Below are positions 1-7,838 of a DNA stretch of 64,000 nt, piece after piece. The notes beneath the pieces were generated by a model. The model saw nothing but the letters and a program-made list of their open reading frames with translations. It was not told the origin of the DNA and made no database searches. Every line of letters starts with the position of its first letter. Position 1 is the first letter of the stretch. The stretch covers positions 1 through 64,000 of the forward strand of contig JAPLCQ010000071.1 in NCBI GenBank assembly GCA_026392115.1. Reading direction: 5' to 3'. This DNA comes from Armatimonadota bacterium (lineage in GTDB: Bacteria > Armatimonadota > Chthonomonadetes > Chthonomonadales > CAJBBX01). The translations under genes and the position numbers were made by a program.

Positions 1-795
1 GCAGCGCGGCGCCTCGGTCCCGTCGGGCATCGCTCCGCCGCGGCTCAGGCGGGCGGCCAGGTCCATGGTGATGAGCCCCTTGCCCTTGCCGGGGTCGCCC
101 TCGATGAGCGTGATCTTGCCCCGCGCCAGGTGGTAGGGCCATATCCAGTCGATGGCCGCCGGCTTGATCTCCAGCGCCGAGAGGACCAGCGTGGGCCAGA
201 GGTCGAGCTGCTCCTCCTGCACCAACGCGGCCAGCGCGGGGAGCCCCGCGGCGAGCAGCTCCTCGTTCCAGTCCTTGCCCCGCGTGGGCCGCACGCGCCG
301 GGTCTTGATGGGCGCCAGGCGCTCTTCCCACTCGCGGGCGGCCGCGTCGCCTGCCGCGTCGGCGTCGAAGGCCAGGTTCACCACGCGCCCCTTCAGCGCG
401 GGCGCCAGCCATGGCCGGAAGGCGAGGCCGATGAGGGCCAGCGCGGGCAGCTGGGCGGCGCTCAGCGACAGCGCGTCGAAGACGCCCTCGCAGAGCGTGA
501 CGACCGCGCCCTCCAGCGCCTCCGGGTGCGCGACGAAGACCCCTTCGCCGATCTCGCCCTCGGAGCGGCACTTGGGGTCGCGGACGACCAGGTAGCGGCC
601 GTGCGCGGCCACGAGGTTGCCCGCCAGGTCGCGCACGGGAGCCACCAGCGCCGGCGCGCCCAGCCAGTTCGGCGCGAACTTGAGGCCGGTGCGGGCGGCG
701 ACGTCGGCGGGGATGCCGCGCCCGGTGGCGTAGGCCTCGGCGGGCGATCCGGTCAGCGCCCGCATCTCGCAGGCAGGTCGGTAGAGGCGGCTCAT
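1..795 (-). CDS. Toprim / RepA-like AAA ATPase primase-helicase, C-terminus cut by window edge
   Basis: I translated this from the minus strand; it starts with ATG at 795 and is still open at position 1, giving 265 codons. Residues about 95-190 look like a Toprim fold: a CEGVFDAL acidic motif, then FDADAAGD, then KDWNE, as in phage and plasmid primases. From about residue 215 it reads like the RepA/AAA_25 replicative ATPase. The Walker A is GDPGKGKG, where the usual Ser/Thr after the lysine is Gly, which is odd. The start overlaps the stop of the CHC2 ORF (ATGA), so the zinc finger and Toprim-ATPase are translationally coupled halves of one primase-helicase. Such split primases are typical of integrated elements. 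The element type cannot be told because the rest lies outside the window. Confidence 0.8.
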   Translation of the reverse strand, partial: MSRLYRPACEMRALTGSPAEAYATGRGIPADVAARTGLKFAPNWLGAPALVAPVRDLAGNLVAAHGRYLVVRDPKCRSEGEIGEGVFVAHPEALEGAVVTLCEGVFDALSLSAAQLPALALIGLAFRPWLAPALKGRVVNLAFDADAAGDAAAREWEERLAPIKTRRVRPTRGKDWNEELLAAGLPALAALVQEEQLDLWPTLVLSALEIKPAAIDWIWPYHLARGKITLIEGDPGKGKGLITMDLAARLSRGGAMPDGTEAPRC

Positions 796-1022
796 GGGCG
801 AGCCTCGGGCCGCAGGTCGCGCAGCCGGAGCCCCAGCGCGGCCAGGACGGCGTCCAGCGGGCATCCGGCGAAGCAGTGGACCAGCACCCGCCCATCCGGC
901 GCGACGCGCACCGAGAGCGACGGGTTGCGGTCGTCGTGCGCGGGGCAGCGGGCCATGAAGCCGGATCGGGAAGGCCGCACGCGGGCAAGGCGCGCGAGGA
1001 CGAGGTGAAGCGGTTCGGTCAT
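792..1022 (-). CDS. CHC2 zinc-finger (DnaG-type) primase fragment
   Basis: This is a 76-residue protein. A CPAH pair (C-x2-H) is followed after about 18 residues by CFAGC (C-x3-C), the CHC2 zinc ribbon that primases use to bind template DNA. The C-x3-C spacing is common in phage/plasmid versions, while bacterial DnaG has C-x2-C. I chose ATG 1022 rather than the upstream ATG at 1097 because an AGGAGAG ribosome site (1029-1035) lies six bases before it. It overlaps the Toprim-ATPase start by four bases, so the two probably act as one primase. The small size is normal for a split CHC2 subunit. The function is inferred from the motifs alone. Confidence 0.8.
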   Translation of the reverse strand: MTEPLHLVLARLARVRPSRSGFMARCPAHDDRNPSLSVRVAPDGRVLVHCFAGCPLDAVLAALGLRLRDLRPEARP

Positions 1023-1099
1023 GGGGCACTCTCCTGTGGAAACGCTCCGCATATTCGTGCGGAAAAGAGGGTCGGAGAGGAGGCGCCTGAGCGGCAAAT

Positions 1100-1119
1100 G
1101 TAGACACTCCTCTACTATA
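1100..1119 (-). promoter_or_regulatory. Possible promoter and operator of the primase pair
   Basis: On the minus strand a TATAGT -10-like box (1114-1119) lies about 80 bases before the CHC2 start. A short interrupted palindrome, GTAGA (1100-1104) and TCTAC (1111-1115), overlaps it. No good -35 was found. The reading as a repressed promoter is inference. Confidence 0.35.
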
Positions 1120-1300
1120 TAGCCCGTGGCGGAGGCCCAATATCAACAAGCGGCCCGAAAAACGCCCCAAAATCGCCCCGAGAGGCCCCCGGAGAGGCCC
1201 GAGAAATGGAGGAAGCGCGTTGGGAAAGACAGGCGGGGGAAAGTCGAAAGTGGCAAGTCGACAGTCTAAAGGAAAGGCGCGCGCAGGGGCCGTCAGTCCG

Positions 1301-1327
1301 GTCAACACGGTCAACACGGTCAACACC
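1301..1327. repeat. Three tandem copies of a 9-bp unit
   Basis: GTCAACACG is repeated three times head to tail (the last copy ends in C), followed by a partial GTCAAG. It lies directly before the first REP-like repeat in the non-coding stretch 1023-1648, which otherwise shows no gene I can support. Confidence 0.8.
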
Positions 1328-1333
1328 GTCAAG

Positions 1334-1387
1334 CCTTTGCCGTCATCCTGACGCGAAGCGGAAGGATCCCCCGGCCCGAGCCGCCGC
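1334..1387 (+). repeat. REP-like interspersed repeat, copy 1
   Basis: The unit begins CCTTTGCCGTCATCCTGA and ends in GAAGGATCCCCC plus a GC-rich tail. Positions 1339-1387 match copy 3 (1530-1578) at 48 of 49 bases. The GTCATCCTGA...GAAGCGGAAGGATC core resembles a widespread intergenic repeat class of many GC-rich bacteria (recalled, not searched). Confidence 0.75.
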
Positions 1388-1470
1388 ACCTGCGGGACCA
1401 GTCCGCCCCGCCGTTCAGCGCGACGCCAACGGAAGCGCCGTGCAACGCGGAACCGCGGCGGGCGGCTTAC

Positions 1471-1515
1471 GGGGGATCCTTCGGCCAAACGGCGGCCTCA
1501 GGATGACGGCAAAGG
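1471..1515 (-). repeat. REP-like repeat, copy 2 (inverted)
   Basis: Its reverse complement again starts CCTTTGCCGTCATCCTGA and ends GAAGGATCCCCC, but the middle differs from copies 1 and 3. It faces copy 1 across about 85 bases, so a transcript through both could fold into a long hairpin with paired ends and an internal loop. Confidence 0.75.
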
Positions 1516-1529
1516 CAAGCGGCGCCCCC

Positions 1530-1578
1530 GCCGTCATCCCGACGCGAAGCGGAAGGATCCCCCGGCCCGAGCCGCCGC
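1530..1578 (+). repeat. REP-like repeat, copy 3
   Basis: This is a near-identical direct repeat of 1339-1387 with one T-to-C change. It sits 70 bases from the 3' end of the convergent glycosidase gene. The spacing of direct, inverted, direct copies suggests repeated insertion at a gene boundary. Confidence 0.75.
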
Positions 1579-1648
1579 GCCCACAGACTCGGGCGCGGAG
1601 GCCCGAGCCACCGACAGCGGCAGCGGCTGCGGTGGGGGGCGCGTCTCC

Positions 1649-4600
1649 TCAGTACCGGGCCACCACCTCCACCTTGCCCTTGCATCCCGTCAGGGCGATG
1701 GTCTCCGCCTTGGCGTTGAAGCTCGTCCAGGGCTTCCCGTTGACCGTGACGCCTCGGATCGGCGCGCCACCGGGGCTCCGCAGGCGCAGGATGACCCTGA
1801 TCGGGTCCGAGCGCGACGGGAGGTTGACCGTCGCCTCCACCCGGCCCGTGGCCACGTGCGATGTCACGCGGTAGGAGAGCGGGCCGAAGTGCGTGGGCGC
1901 GTCCGCGACGGCGATCTGCTTGCCGTCGGCCAGCCACTCGCGCGGGGTGGCCCGGTTGATCCAGAGGGCGCCGCCCGTTTCGTAGACCAGCATCTGCCGG
2001 AAGCGCTCCAGGAAGCAGGACTCCTCATAGATCTTGTCCGGCGGCCCGCCCGTGGTGTGCTCGCGGAAGGTGTACTCGCCGGGCATGAGGTCCACGGCGT
2101 ACTGGTTCAGCATGGCCCGGATGAAGCAGGTCGGGTCGTCGCCTGCCAGGTGGATGTTGGCGTGCCGCTCCAGGCCGCACTGGTACTGCCAGCCGGCCTT
2201 GGAGAACCAGTCGCGCTCGGCGTCGAACCGGGGCGTCCGGGTAACCACCTTGGTGTTCTCCAGCAGCAGGCGGTCCTCCAGCACGTCGAGGTGGCCCTGC
2301 ACGCGCGGGTCGCCGGGCGATAGGAGGCCGCTGGGGCTCACCAGCGGGTCGGCGCTCTGCACGGTGTCCCAGTAGATGGCGCCCACGTGGCCCTGGCAGC
2401 GCTTCCAGCCCCAGGCCCCGGCCGCGAAGCCCCGCACGTAGGGCGCGAAGGGGATGAAGGAGCGGTAGGTGCCGTCCCGCACCGGCGTCACGGGCGTCAG
2501 CAGGATGGCCCGGTCGATGGCCGCCGTCAGGTCCTTGCGGTAGGCCTCCGCTTCGGCGGCCAGCCTGCGCCCCTCTGCCGGATCCTCCAAGACCACCATC
2601 TCGGCGGTCCGCCGCACGGCCAGCCAGTAGTAGGCCTCCGACTCGAAGTACTGCATGTGCATGCCCATGCTGTCGGGCGTCACCACGTGGGCCGGCTGCA
2701 GGCCCTTGCTCCAGAGCCGCTCGCCGCCGGGCAGGCATCCGCCCAGGACGCGCCGCTGCCGAAGAATCCAATCGACGTTGGCCCGCATGCGGGGCAGGTT
2801 GGCCCGGAGCCACGCCCGGTCGCCGGTGAGCCGGAAGTGCTCCGAGAGGGCGAACGCGATGGCGCCGGGGCCCATGGCGTGGACCGCGTCCATGTGGCCA
2901 CCCCAGCCCTCGATGCCCTCGGCGTGGGTCAGCGAGCCGTCGCCGTCGGAGAAGTGGCCCAGCGGCTTGTCTGGTAGCGCCAGCGTGTGGTGGCCGCCGG
3001 CGCCCGCCGTGACGTTGTGGGTCAGCGGGAGCTTCAGCCACTGGTCCAGCCCGTCGGCGGCCTCCTTGTGCATTCCCTGCAGGTCCAGGGCGCGCAGGAT
3101 CATGTAGGTCTCGGATGCGAGGATGCCGAAGGGGAAGTCGTTGAACCGCCACGTGCCGTCGGCTCCCTGCTTGGACTGCCGCAGGATGTGCCACGCGCCC
3201 AGCTTCCACTGCGCGTTCAGCCGTTCGTCGGGCGTGGTCACCTTCATGGCGGGCTCGAAGGGCGGCGCGGGAGTGGGCGGCAGCTCGCCGTCGCCGATCA
3301 TGGCCCGCACGGCGCCGTCCCATGTCTGCTCGGCGTGCCGCCTCGTCCGCTGCCGGATGGTCTGGAGGCCGCGCGCCCGCAGTTCGCGCAGGTAGCCCCG
3401 GGCGGTGGCGGCCCTGGAGGCCATGGCGAAGGGCGGCTCATGGAGCGCGCCGGAGCCGCTGACCACCTCGGACGAGGTGAAGCGCCAGATGCCCGGCCTG
3501 CCGGAAGCGTCGGCGTGGGGGTTGCCGGACAGGATGTCGCCGACCGTGTCGCGGGTCAGGTCCCAGGTCTGGCCGCCGTCGGCCTCCTCGATGGTCAGGT
3601 TGACCACGGTGGTGCAGCACTGGTGCGCGCCGTTCTTGGCGGAGATGACCAGCGCGACCTCGTCGCCCTTGGCCACCGTGAGGGCGTCGGCCGGTGCGAT
3701 GCGCGCGGTGCCGCCCATGCCGACCTCGCCCGTGGCCACGTCTACCGGTCCCTTGGCCGTGGTCTGGACGACGCGCCACTGCACGCCTGCTCCGCCGGCG
3801 CTGTCCGCCATGGCCACGCCGCCGCCGATCCGCACCCGTCCCGCGATGGGGCTCACCCAGCCGGCGGCCGCGCTCCGGTCGGAGCCGGGATGCATGGCCA
3901 CGCAGCGGCCGGGGATGCTCAGCGAGCCCGCCGCGCCGGCTTCCGCGTCCGGGTTGGCGCCCACCCAGGGCGTCTCACCGGCGTTCCAGCCGCGCACCTT
4001 CGGCACGCCCGGCATGCTCTCGACCTTCTGGGCCATCAGGCGCGGCGCCGGCTCAGCCGCCGCGGCCGGCGCGGGCTTGGGGATGGCGAGTGCGCGCACG
4101 AAGAAGCCGTACTCCGGCGCCAGGATGGGCCCGTGCTCCAGGTCCGCCACGTTGAAGGTGAAGCCTCCGGACCGGGTCCGCACGGTGATGAGGCTCCGCG
4201 AGACGTCCTCCGGCTGGGCCAGGTAGGGCCACACCTTTCGCCAGCGGGCCGAGCCGATGTAGAGCGCCTCCAGCCGGATGCCGCGCCGACCGCCGGCCGG
4301 GGGCGACGTCCATGCCGAACCGCGCACACGGGTGGCCGCGTCGCCCGGCATCGGGGCCACGTGGCTGATGACGGCGTCGTAGCCGGTCACCTCGCCGTCG
4401 AACGCCTCCCTGCCTGTGTCGGTCGCGAAGCCCCATTCGATCTCGATCTCGGCGCGCTTCCAGACCTCCGGGGTCGTCGCCCGAACCGCCGGGCGGTCGA
4501 ACTCGGCGGCGGCGCGGCCGGGTACGCCGACCACGACGCCCCAGGTATCGACCGGGATGGAGTAGGTGAGGACCCGGCCGCCGCGCGCCGATGTCTGGAG

Positions 4601-5020
4601 CGCCAACTCACGCAGGGCGCGGGGGTTCCACCAGGTGTGGGCCGTGTCGTCGGCGGTCTCGAAGACGCTCACGCGCAGGTCGGCGGCGGCGGGCACGCGC
4701 TTCGCCGAGGCCGGCCAGCTAAGCGTCAGCGAACGCACCGGGCGCACCTCCTCCCAGAGCAGGCCGGTGAGGACCTCCGAGACGCCGGGACTGGCGGGTC
4801 CGATGGGCTGGTGGTAGGGAAGCCCCAAATGCTGCATCAGCAGAATCCAGGCCTCGGGCGGGTTGGCGTCACCCGCGCCCGCATCGTACCGGTACGCGCT
4901 GGACGCCAGGTCGGCGGGCATCCCCGGCGCGGGCCGCCCCTGCGACGACGCGCGCGGCGCAACGACGGCGGCGAGCGCCAGCGCAACCAGCAGCAGTGAC
5001 CAATGCGGCGCCAGACCCAT
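1649..5020 (-). CDS. Secreted six-hairpin glycosidase-like protein
   Basis: The protein has 1123 residues with a clear N-terminal signal peptide (about 1-26, ending near ASS-QG), so it is exported. The first 550 residues look like beta-rich substrate-binding domains. Residues about 600-960 form an (alpha/alpha)6 toroid-like region rich in Trp and Gly, with GWGGHMDAVHAMGPG near 705, as in GH63/GH78/GH95-type six-hairpin glycosidases. The last 130 residues form a beta-sandwich cap with a TPREWLADGKQI-type lead-in, common behind such barrels. I cannot assign a GH family or the catalytic acids. The start has a strong GGAGGTGA ribosome site six bases upstream. It is a single gene, 95 bp downstream of vsr on the same strand, with REP-like repeats behind it. 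Confidence 0.7.
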   Translation of the reverse strand: MGLAPHWSLLLVALALAAVVAPRASSQGRPAPGMPADLASSAYRYDAGAGDANPPEAWILLMQHLGLPYHQPIGPASPGVSEVLTGLLWEEVRPVRSLTLSWPASAKRVPAAADLRVSVFETADDTAHTWWNPRALRELALQTSARGGRVLTYSIPVDTWGVVVGVPGRAAAEFDRPAVRATTPEVWKRAEIEIEWGFATDTGREAFDGEVTGYDAVISHVAPMPGDAATRVRGSAWTSPPAGGRRGIRLEALYIGSARWRKVWPYLAQPEDVSRSLITVRTRSGGFTFNVADLEHGPILAPEYGFFVRALAIPKPAPAAAAEPAPRLMAQKVESMPGVPKVRGWNAGETPWVGANPDAEAGAAGSLSIPGRCVAMHPGSDRSAAAGWVSPIAGRVRIGGGVAMADSAGGAGVQWRVVQTTAKGPVDVATGEVGMGGTARIAPADALTVAKGDEVALVISAKNGAHQCCTTVVNLTIEEADGGQTWDLTRDTVGDILSGNPHADASGRPGIWRFTSSEVVSGSGALHEPPFAMASRAATARGYLRELRARGLQTIRQRTRRHAEQTWDGAVRAMIGDGELPPTPAPPFEPAMKVTTPDERLNAQWKLGAWHILRQSKQGADGTWRFNDFPFGILASETYMILRALDLQGMHKEAADGLDQWLKLPLTHNVTAGAGGHHTLALPDKPLGHFSDGDGSLTHAEGIEGWGGHMDAVHAMGPGAIAFALSEHFRLTGDRAWLRANLPRMRANVDWILRQRRVLGGCLPGGERLWSKGLQPAHVVTPDSMGMHMQYFESEAYYWLAVRRTAEMVVLEDPAEGRRLAAEAEAYRKDLTAAIDRAILLTPVTPVRDGTYRSFIPFAPYVRGFAAGAWGWKRCQGHVGAIYWDTVQSADPLVSPSGLLSPGDPRVQGHLDVLEDRLLLENTKVVTRTPRFDAERDWFSKAGWQYQCGLERHANIHLAGDDPTCFIRAMLNQYAVDLMPGEYTFREHTTGGPPDKIYEESCFLERFRQMLVYETGGALWINRATPREWLADGKQIAVADAPTHFGPLSYRVTSHVATGRVEATVNLPSRSDPIRVILRLRSPGGAPIRGVTVNGKPWTSFNAKAETIALTGCKGKVEVVARY

Positions 5021-5115
5021 GGCGGTTCACCTCCGGTGGCCGGGCTTCGCGCCCGATGATGCACCATTCGCCGCCCATGGCGCGGTGTCCTGCACAGAGC
5101 GTGGCGCCTCGTGCA

Positions 5116-5586
5116 TCACGGATGCTCGCGGAGCAGGGCCCTAAGCCGGCCGACACACGCGGGCAGGTCGCCGAGCACCTCGCACTCCCAAAGGACGACT
5201 ATGCGATAGCCCTGCGCCGAGAGCTGTTCTGCAACGTAGCGGTCTCGAGCCTGGTTGGCGGCTATCTTCTCCGTCCAGTAACTGACGTTTGTCTTTGGAA
5301 TCCTGCCCCTTCCACATGACTGACAGCCGTGCCAGTAGCACCCGTGGATGAACACGGCCACCTTGTACCTGGAGAACACCATGTCGGGCCGACCGATCAC
5401 GAGCCGGCTGTGTACCCGATAGCCCCGCATGCCGGCCGCCCAGGCCGCCCGGCGGACCAGCATCTCTATCGACGTGTCCCGGCTCTTGTTGGACCGCATC
5501 GACTTGCGGGTTCCCTCGGCCACGATGAACGTCTCGCGCCTGTCGCGCCGCGGGTAGCGGTACGGTCTGTCCTCGACGCCGCTCAT
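5116..5586 (-). CDS. vsr: Very short patch repair (Vsr) DNA mismatch endonuclease
   Basis: The protein has 156 residues. Family landmarks appear in order: RKSMRSNKSRDTSIEMLVRR at the N-side, GRPDMVF with the metal-binding Asp, VFIHGCYWHGC with the zinc-site Cys/His, YWTEKIAANQARD, and VVLWECEVL near the end. Vsr nicks next to T:G mismatches made when 5-methylcytosine deaminates, protecting methylated sites from mutation. It is divergent from the C5-methyltransferase at 5711, the usual pairing. A TTG start at 5655 would add 23 poorly conserved residues; ATG 5586 with GAGGGG upstream is preferred. Base composition here is visibly less GC-rich than in the glycosidase genes, fitting acquisition by transfer. 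Confidence 0.9.
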   Translation of the reverse strand: MSGVEDRPYRYPRRDRRETFIVAEGTRKSMRSNKSRDTSIEMLVRRAAWAAGMRGYRVHSRLVIGRPDMVFSRYKVAVFIHGCYWHGCQSCGRGRIPKTNVSYWTEKIAANQARDRYVAEQLSAQGYRIVVLWECEVLGDLPACVGRLRALLREHP

Positions 5587-5670
5587 CTCGGATTTCCCCT
5601 CACGATCGGCATCATGGCGTCCCTCCGCACGTTGCCTCGGAGGCCTGGAGTACAAGCTGGCCGGCAGGGG

Positions 5671-5676
5671 TAAACT
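5671..5676 (+). promoter_or_regulatory. Possible -10 box (TAAACT) of the methyltransferase
   Basis: TAAACT lies 34 bases before the methyltransferase ATG in the 124-bp divergent gap shared with vsr. The same hexamer recurs at 7811 before the symporter gene. No convincing -35 was seen. Confidence 0.35.
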
Positions 5677-5710
5677 GTCTCAATCCTGTTCTCCAAGCCG
5701 GAGCGTCGCC

Positions 5711-6898
5711 ATGGCGGACCGCCGCTTCGCCTCAATCGAACTCTTCTCCGGAGCCGGCGGGTTGGCCCTTGGCGCGACCCGCGCCGGCTTTCGGCACGCC
5801 GCTCTGGTTGAGTATAACGCCAGCGCCTGCAAGACCTTGCGTCTGAACGCGGGCCACGGCTGTCAGGAGTGTGGCGACTGGCGCGTAGTCGAGGCCGATG
5901 TCCGTGACTATGACTTTTCATCGCTCGGACAGGGCCTCGATCTGGTCGCCGGCGGCCCTCCCTGCCAGCCGTTCTCGCTTGGCGGCAAGCACCGCGGCCC
6001 GACGGACGCGCGCGATATGTTCCCCGAGGCGGTTCGCGCCGTCCGCACCCTGAGGCCGAAGTGCTTCCTGTTCGAGAACGTAAAGGGACTGCTCAGGCAG
6101 TCGTTCACATCCTACTTCTCGTATGTGCTGCTCCAACTGACCTACCCGGAGGTCGGTCCGAAGGCCGGCGAGGCATGGACCGATCACCTCACACGGTTGG
6201 AGCGGCTTCACACCGGCGGTTCGGAGCCTGACTTGTCGTACCGGGTGGTGTTCAGGTTACTCAACGCGGCTGACTTTGGGGTGCCCCAGCATCGGCACCG
6301 CGTGTTCCTGGTAGGCTTCCGCAGCGACCTCGGGCGCGAGTGGTCATTCCCGGCGCCAACCCACTCACTCGATGCATTGCTCTGGTCGCAATACGTCTCC
6401 GGTACGTACTGGGATGAACACAGGGTGGCCACCAGCGACAGGGCTCCATGCGAGGAACGATATCTGGCCCGCGTGCGCGATCTGATCCATGGCGGGCAAC
6501 CGGTCGAACCGCAGACTGAACGCTACCGGACGGTGCGCGATGCCCTGGTCGGGTTGCCACACCCACAGGATGCCGGCGCGGACCGTGTACCCAACCACCT
6601 GTTCCGATCCGGCGCCAGAAGCTACGCGGGCCATACCGGCAGTCCGTTGGATGAACCGGCCAAGGCGGTCAAGGCCGGCGACCACGGGGTGCCGGGCGGC
6701 GAGAACATGCTGCGCCTACACTCGGGTGGGGTGCGTTACCTCGCCGTCAGGGAGAGCGCGCGAGTACAGACTTTTCCTGACGACTACCTGATATACGGAT
6801 CATGGACCGAGGCCATGCGCCAGATCGGCAACGCCGTGCCGGCCCAACTCGCCCACAGGGTTGCTGAGACCGTGGCCCGGCAGTTGGCCGCCACATGA
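5711..6898 (+). CDS. DNA (cytosine-5-)-methyltransferase, Eco29kI-type R-M system
   Basis: The protein has 395 residues and shows the C5-methyltransferase motifs in order: I (ELFSGAGGLALG, SAM binding, residues 9-20), IV with the catalytic Cys in GGPPCQPFSLGG (about 83-94), VI (LFENVKGLL), VIII (PQHRHRVFLVGF) and X (RQIGNAVPAQLA near 380). The target-recognition region lies between VIII and X. It transfers a methyl group from SAM to cytosine C5. Its stop overlaps the start of the Eco29kI-like endonuclease (ATGA), so both form one R-M operon, with vsr diverging. If it follows the Eco29kI family the site is CCGCGG, but that specificity is inferred from the neighbour, not read from the protein. 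Confidence 0.92.
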   Translation: MADRRFASIELFSGAGGLALGATRAGFRHAALVEYNASACKTLRLNAGHGCQECGDWRVVEADVRDYDFSSLGQGLDLVAGGPPCQPFSLGGKHRGPTDARDMFPEAVRAVRTLRPKCFLFENVKGLLRQSFTSYFSYVLLQLTYPEVGPKAGEAWTDHLTRLERLHTGGSEPDLSYRVVFRLLNAADFGVPQHRHRVFLVGFRSDLGREWSFPAPTHSLDALLWSQYVSGTYWDEHRVATSDRAPCEERYLARVRDLIHGGQPVEPQTERYRTVRDALVGLPHPQDAGADRVPNHLFRSGARSYAGHTGSPLDEPAKAVKAGDHGVPGGENMLRLHSGGVRYLAVRESARVQTFPDDYLIYGSWTEAMRQIGNAVPAQLAHRVAETVARQLAAT

Positions 6899-7565
6899 GC
6901 GCCGTGCCGCGGCCGACGCCGTTCAACCCTCTAGACAAGCGCCAACTGGGGGACAGCGTGGCCGATGCTCTGCTTACGCAGCCTGTGTGCGCGGTCCCGC
7001 CCGCCCCCTTCATCGGCGCCGGCGTGTATGCAATCTACTACGGGGATCGTTCCCGTCGTATGAGCGCCTGGCCGCCCAGAACCGAGACGACCGGTTCGGG
7101 GCGCCGATCTACATCGGCAAGGCGATCCCGGCGGGCGCGCGCAAGGGTGGCCTCGGCTTGGATGTCGATGCCGGGCAGGTCCTGCAACGCCGGCTCAGCG
7201 AGCACGCGGAGTCGATCAGACAAGCCGACAATCTGAAACTGGAAGACTTCTCGTGCAGATTCCTTGTTGTGGAGGATATATGGATTCCATTGGCGGAGTC
7301 GATGCTCATTGAGCGATTCCGGCCCATGTGGAACGTCATGATCGACGGCTTCGGCAACCATGACCCAGGGCGCGGTCGCCGACGCCAGCGCCGTTCTCAG
7401 TGGGACGAGTTACATCCCGGCCGACCTTGGGCACGGCAACTCCTGGAGCAGATGCCCGAGCAATCAGAACGCGTCCGGGAACAGCTTGCCGCCTATAACG
7501 CCGGCGAGCGGGATGCCGACCTGGACGCGGCGACGGAGGCGGGCCTCACGGTCGACCGCGGTTGA
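6895..7565 (+). pseudogene. Eco29kI-like GIY-YIG restriction endonuclease, frameshifted
   Basis: Two frames together encode one Eco29kI-like protein of about 223 residues. The first frame runs from ATG 6895 through FNPLDKRQLGDSVADALL and GVYAIYYG (the GIY half). The second picks up at GSFPSYERLAAQ, then PIYIGKAIPAGARKG (the YIG half), RLSEHAESI, a glutamate-bearing WIPLAESMLIERFRP, then WNVMIDGFGNHDPG and a QRRSQWDELHPGR tail. The break is at the GGGG run 7042-7045: one extra G would restore a continuous reading frame. It is therefore a one-base loss, either a real inactivating or phase-varying mutation or a homopolymer error in the assembly. The methyltransferase upstream is intact, as expected if cutting were lost. 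Confidence 0.85.
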
Positions 7566-7838
7566 AACTTACGAACTCGACGGCGCCATGGTTGTCGGAA
7601 CGGAACCGAAGACGACACGAAGACGCCCAACAGCCGAGTCGCTGTCCATCACGCGCCTTGATGTCACCGGACTCGTAAGGATCGACGCCGTCGGGCGCCA
7701 TGACCTCGGGCGCCTGTGCCGCATCGCGTCCAGCTCTGCGCCGGTTGCGCCGGCCGGGAGCCCCTGGGCCGGCGATTCCGCGGCACGCGCCGATGTCGCC
7801 GCCTGCTCGGTAAACTCTACGGCAGGAGAGCGGCCACC
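7566..7838 (+). promoter_or_regulatory. Leader and possible promoter of the symporter operon
   Basis: This 273-bp gap has no supported gene. Near its end a TAAACT -10-like hexamer (7811-7816) precedes a GGAG ribosome site (7824-7827) and the symporter ATG at 7839. If this is the promoter, the leader is very short. Confidence 0.35.

Noticed and set aside
1206-1874. Plus-strand open frame over the REP-like repeats and glycosidase end
   Set aside because: It is repeat sequence read as protein and is antisense to a supported gene; there is no ribosome site.
7030-7060. Programmed ribosomal frameshift in the Eco29kI-like gene
   Set aside because: The GGGG run lacks a recognisable slippery heptamer, an internal Shine-Dalgarno or a clear downstream stem; a one-base loss or assembly error is simpler.
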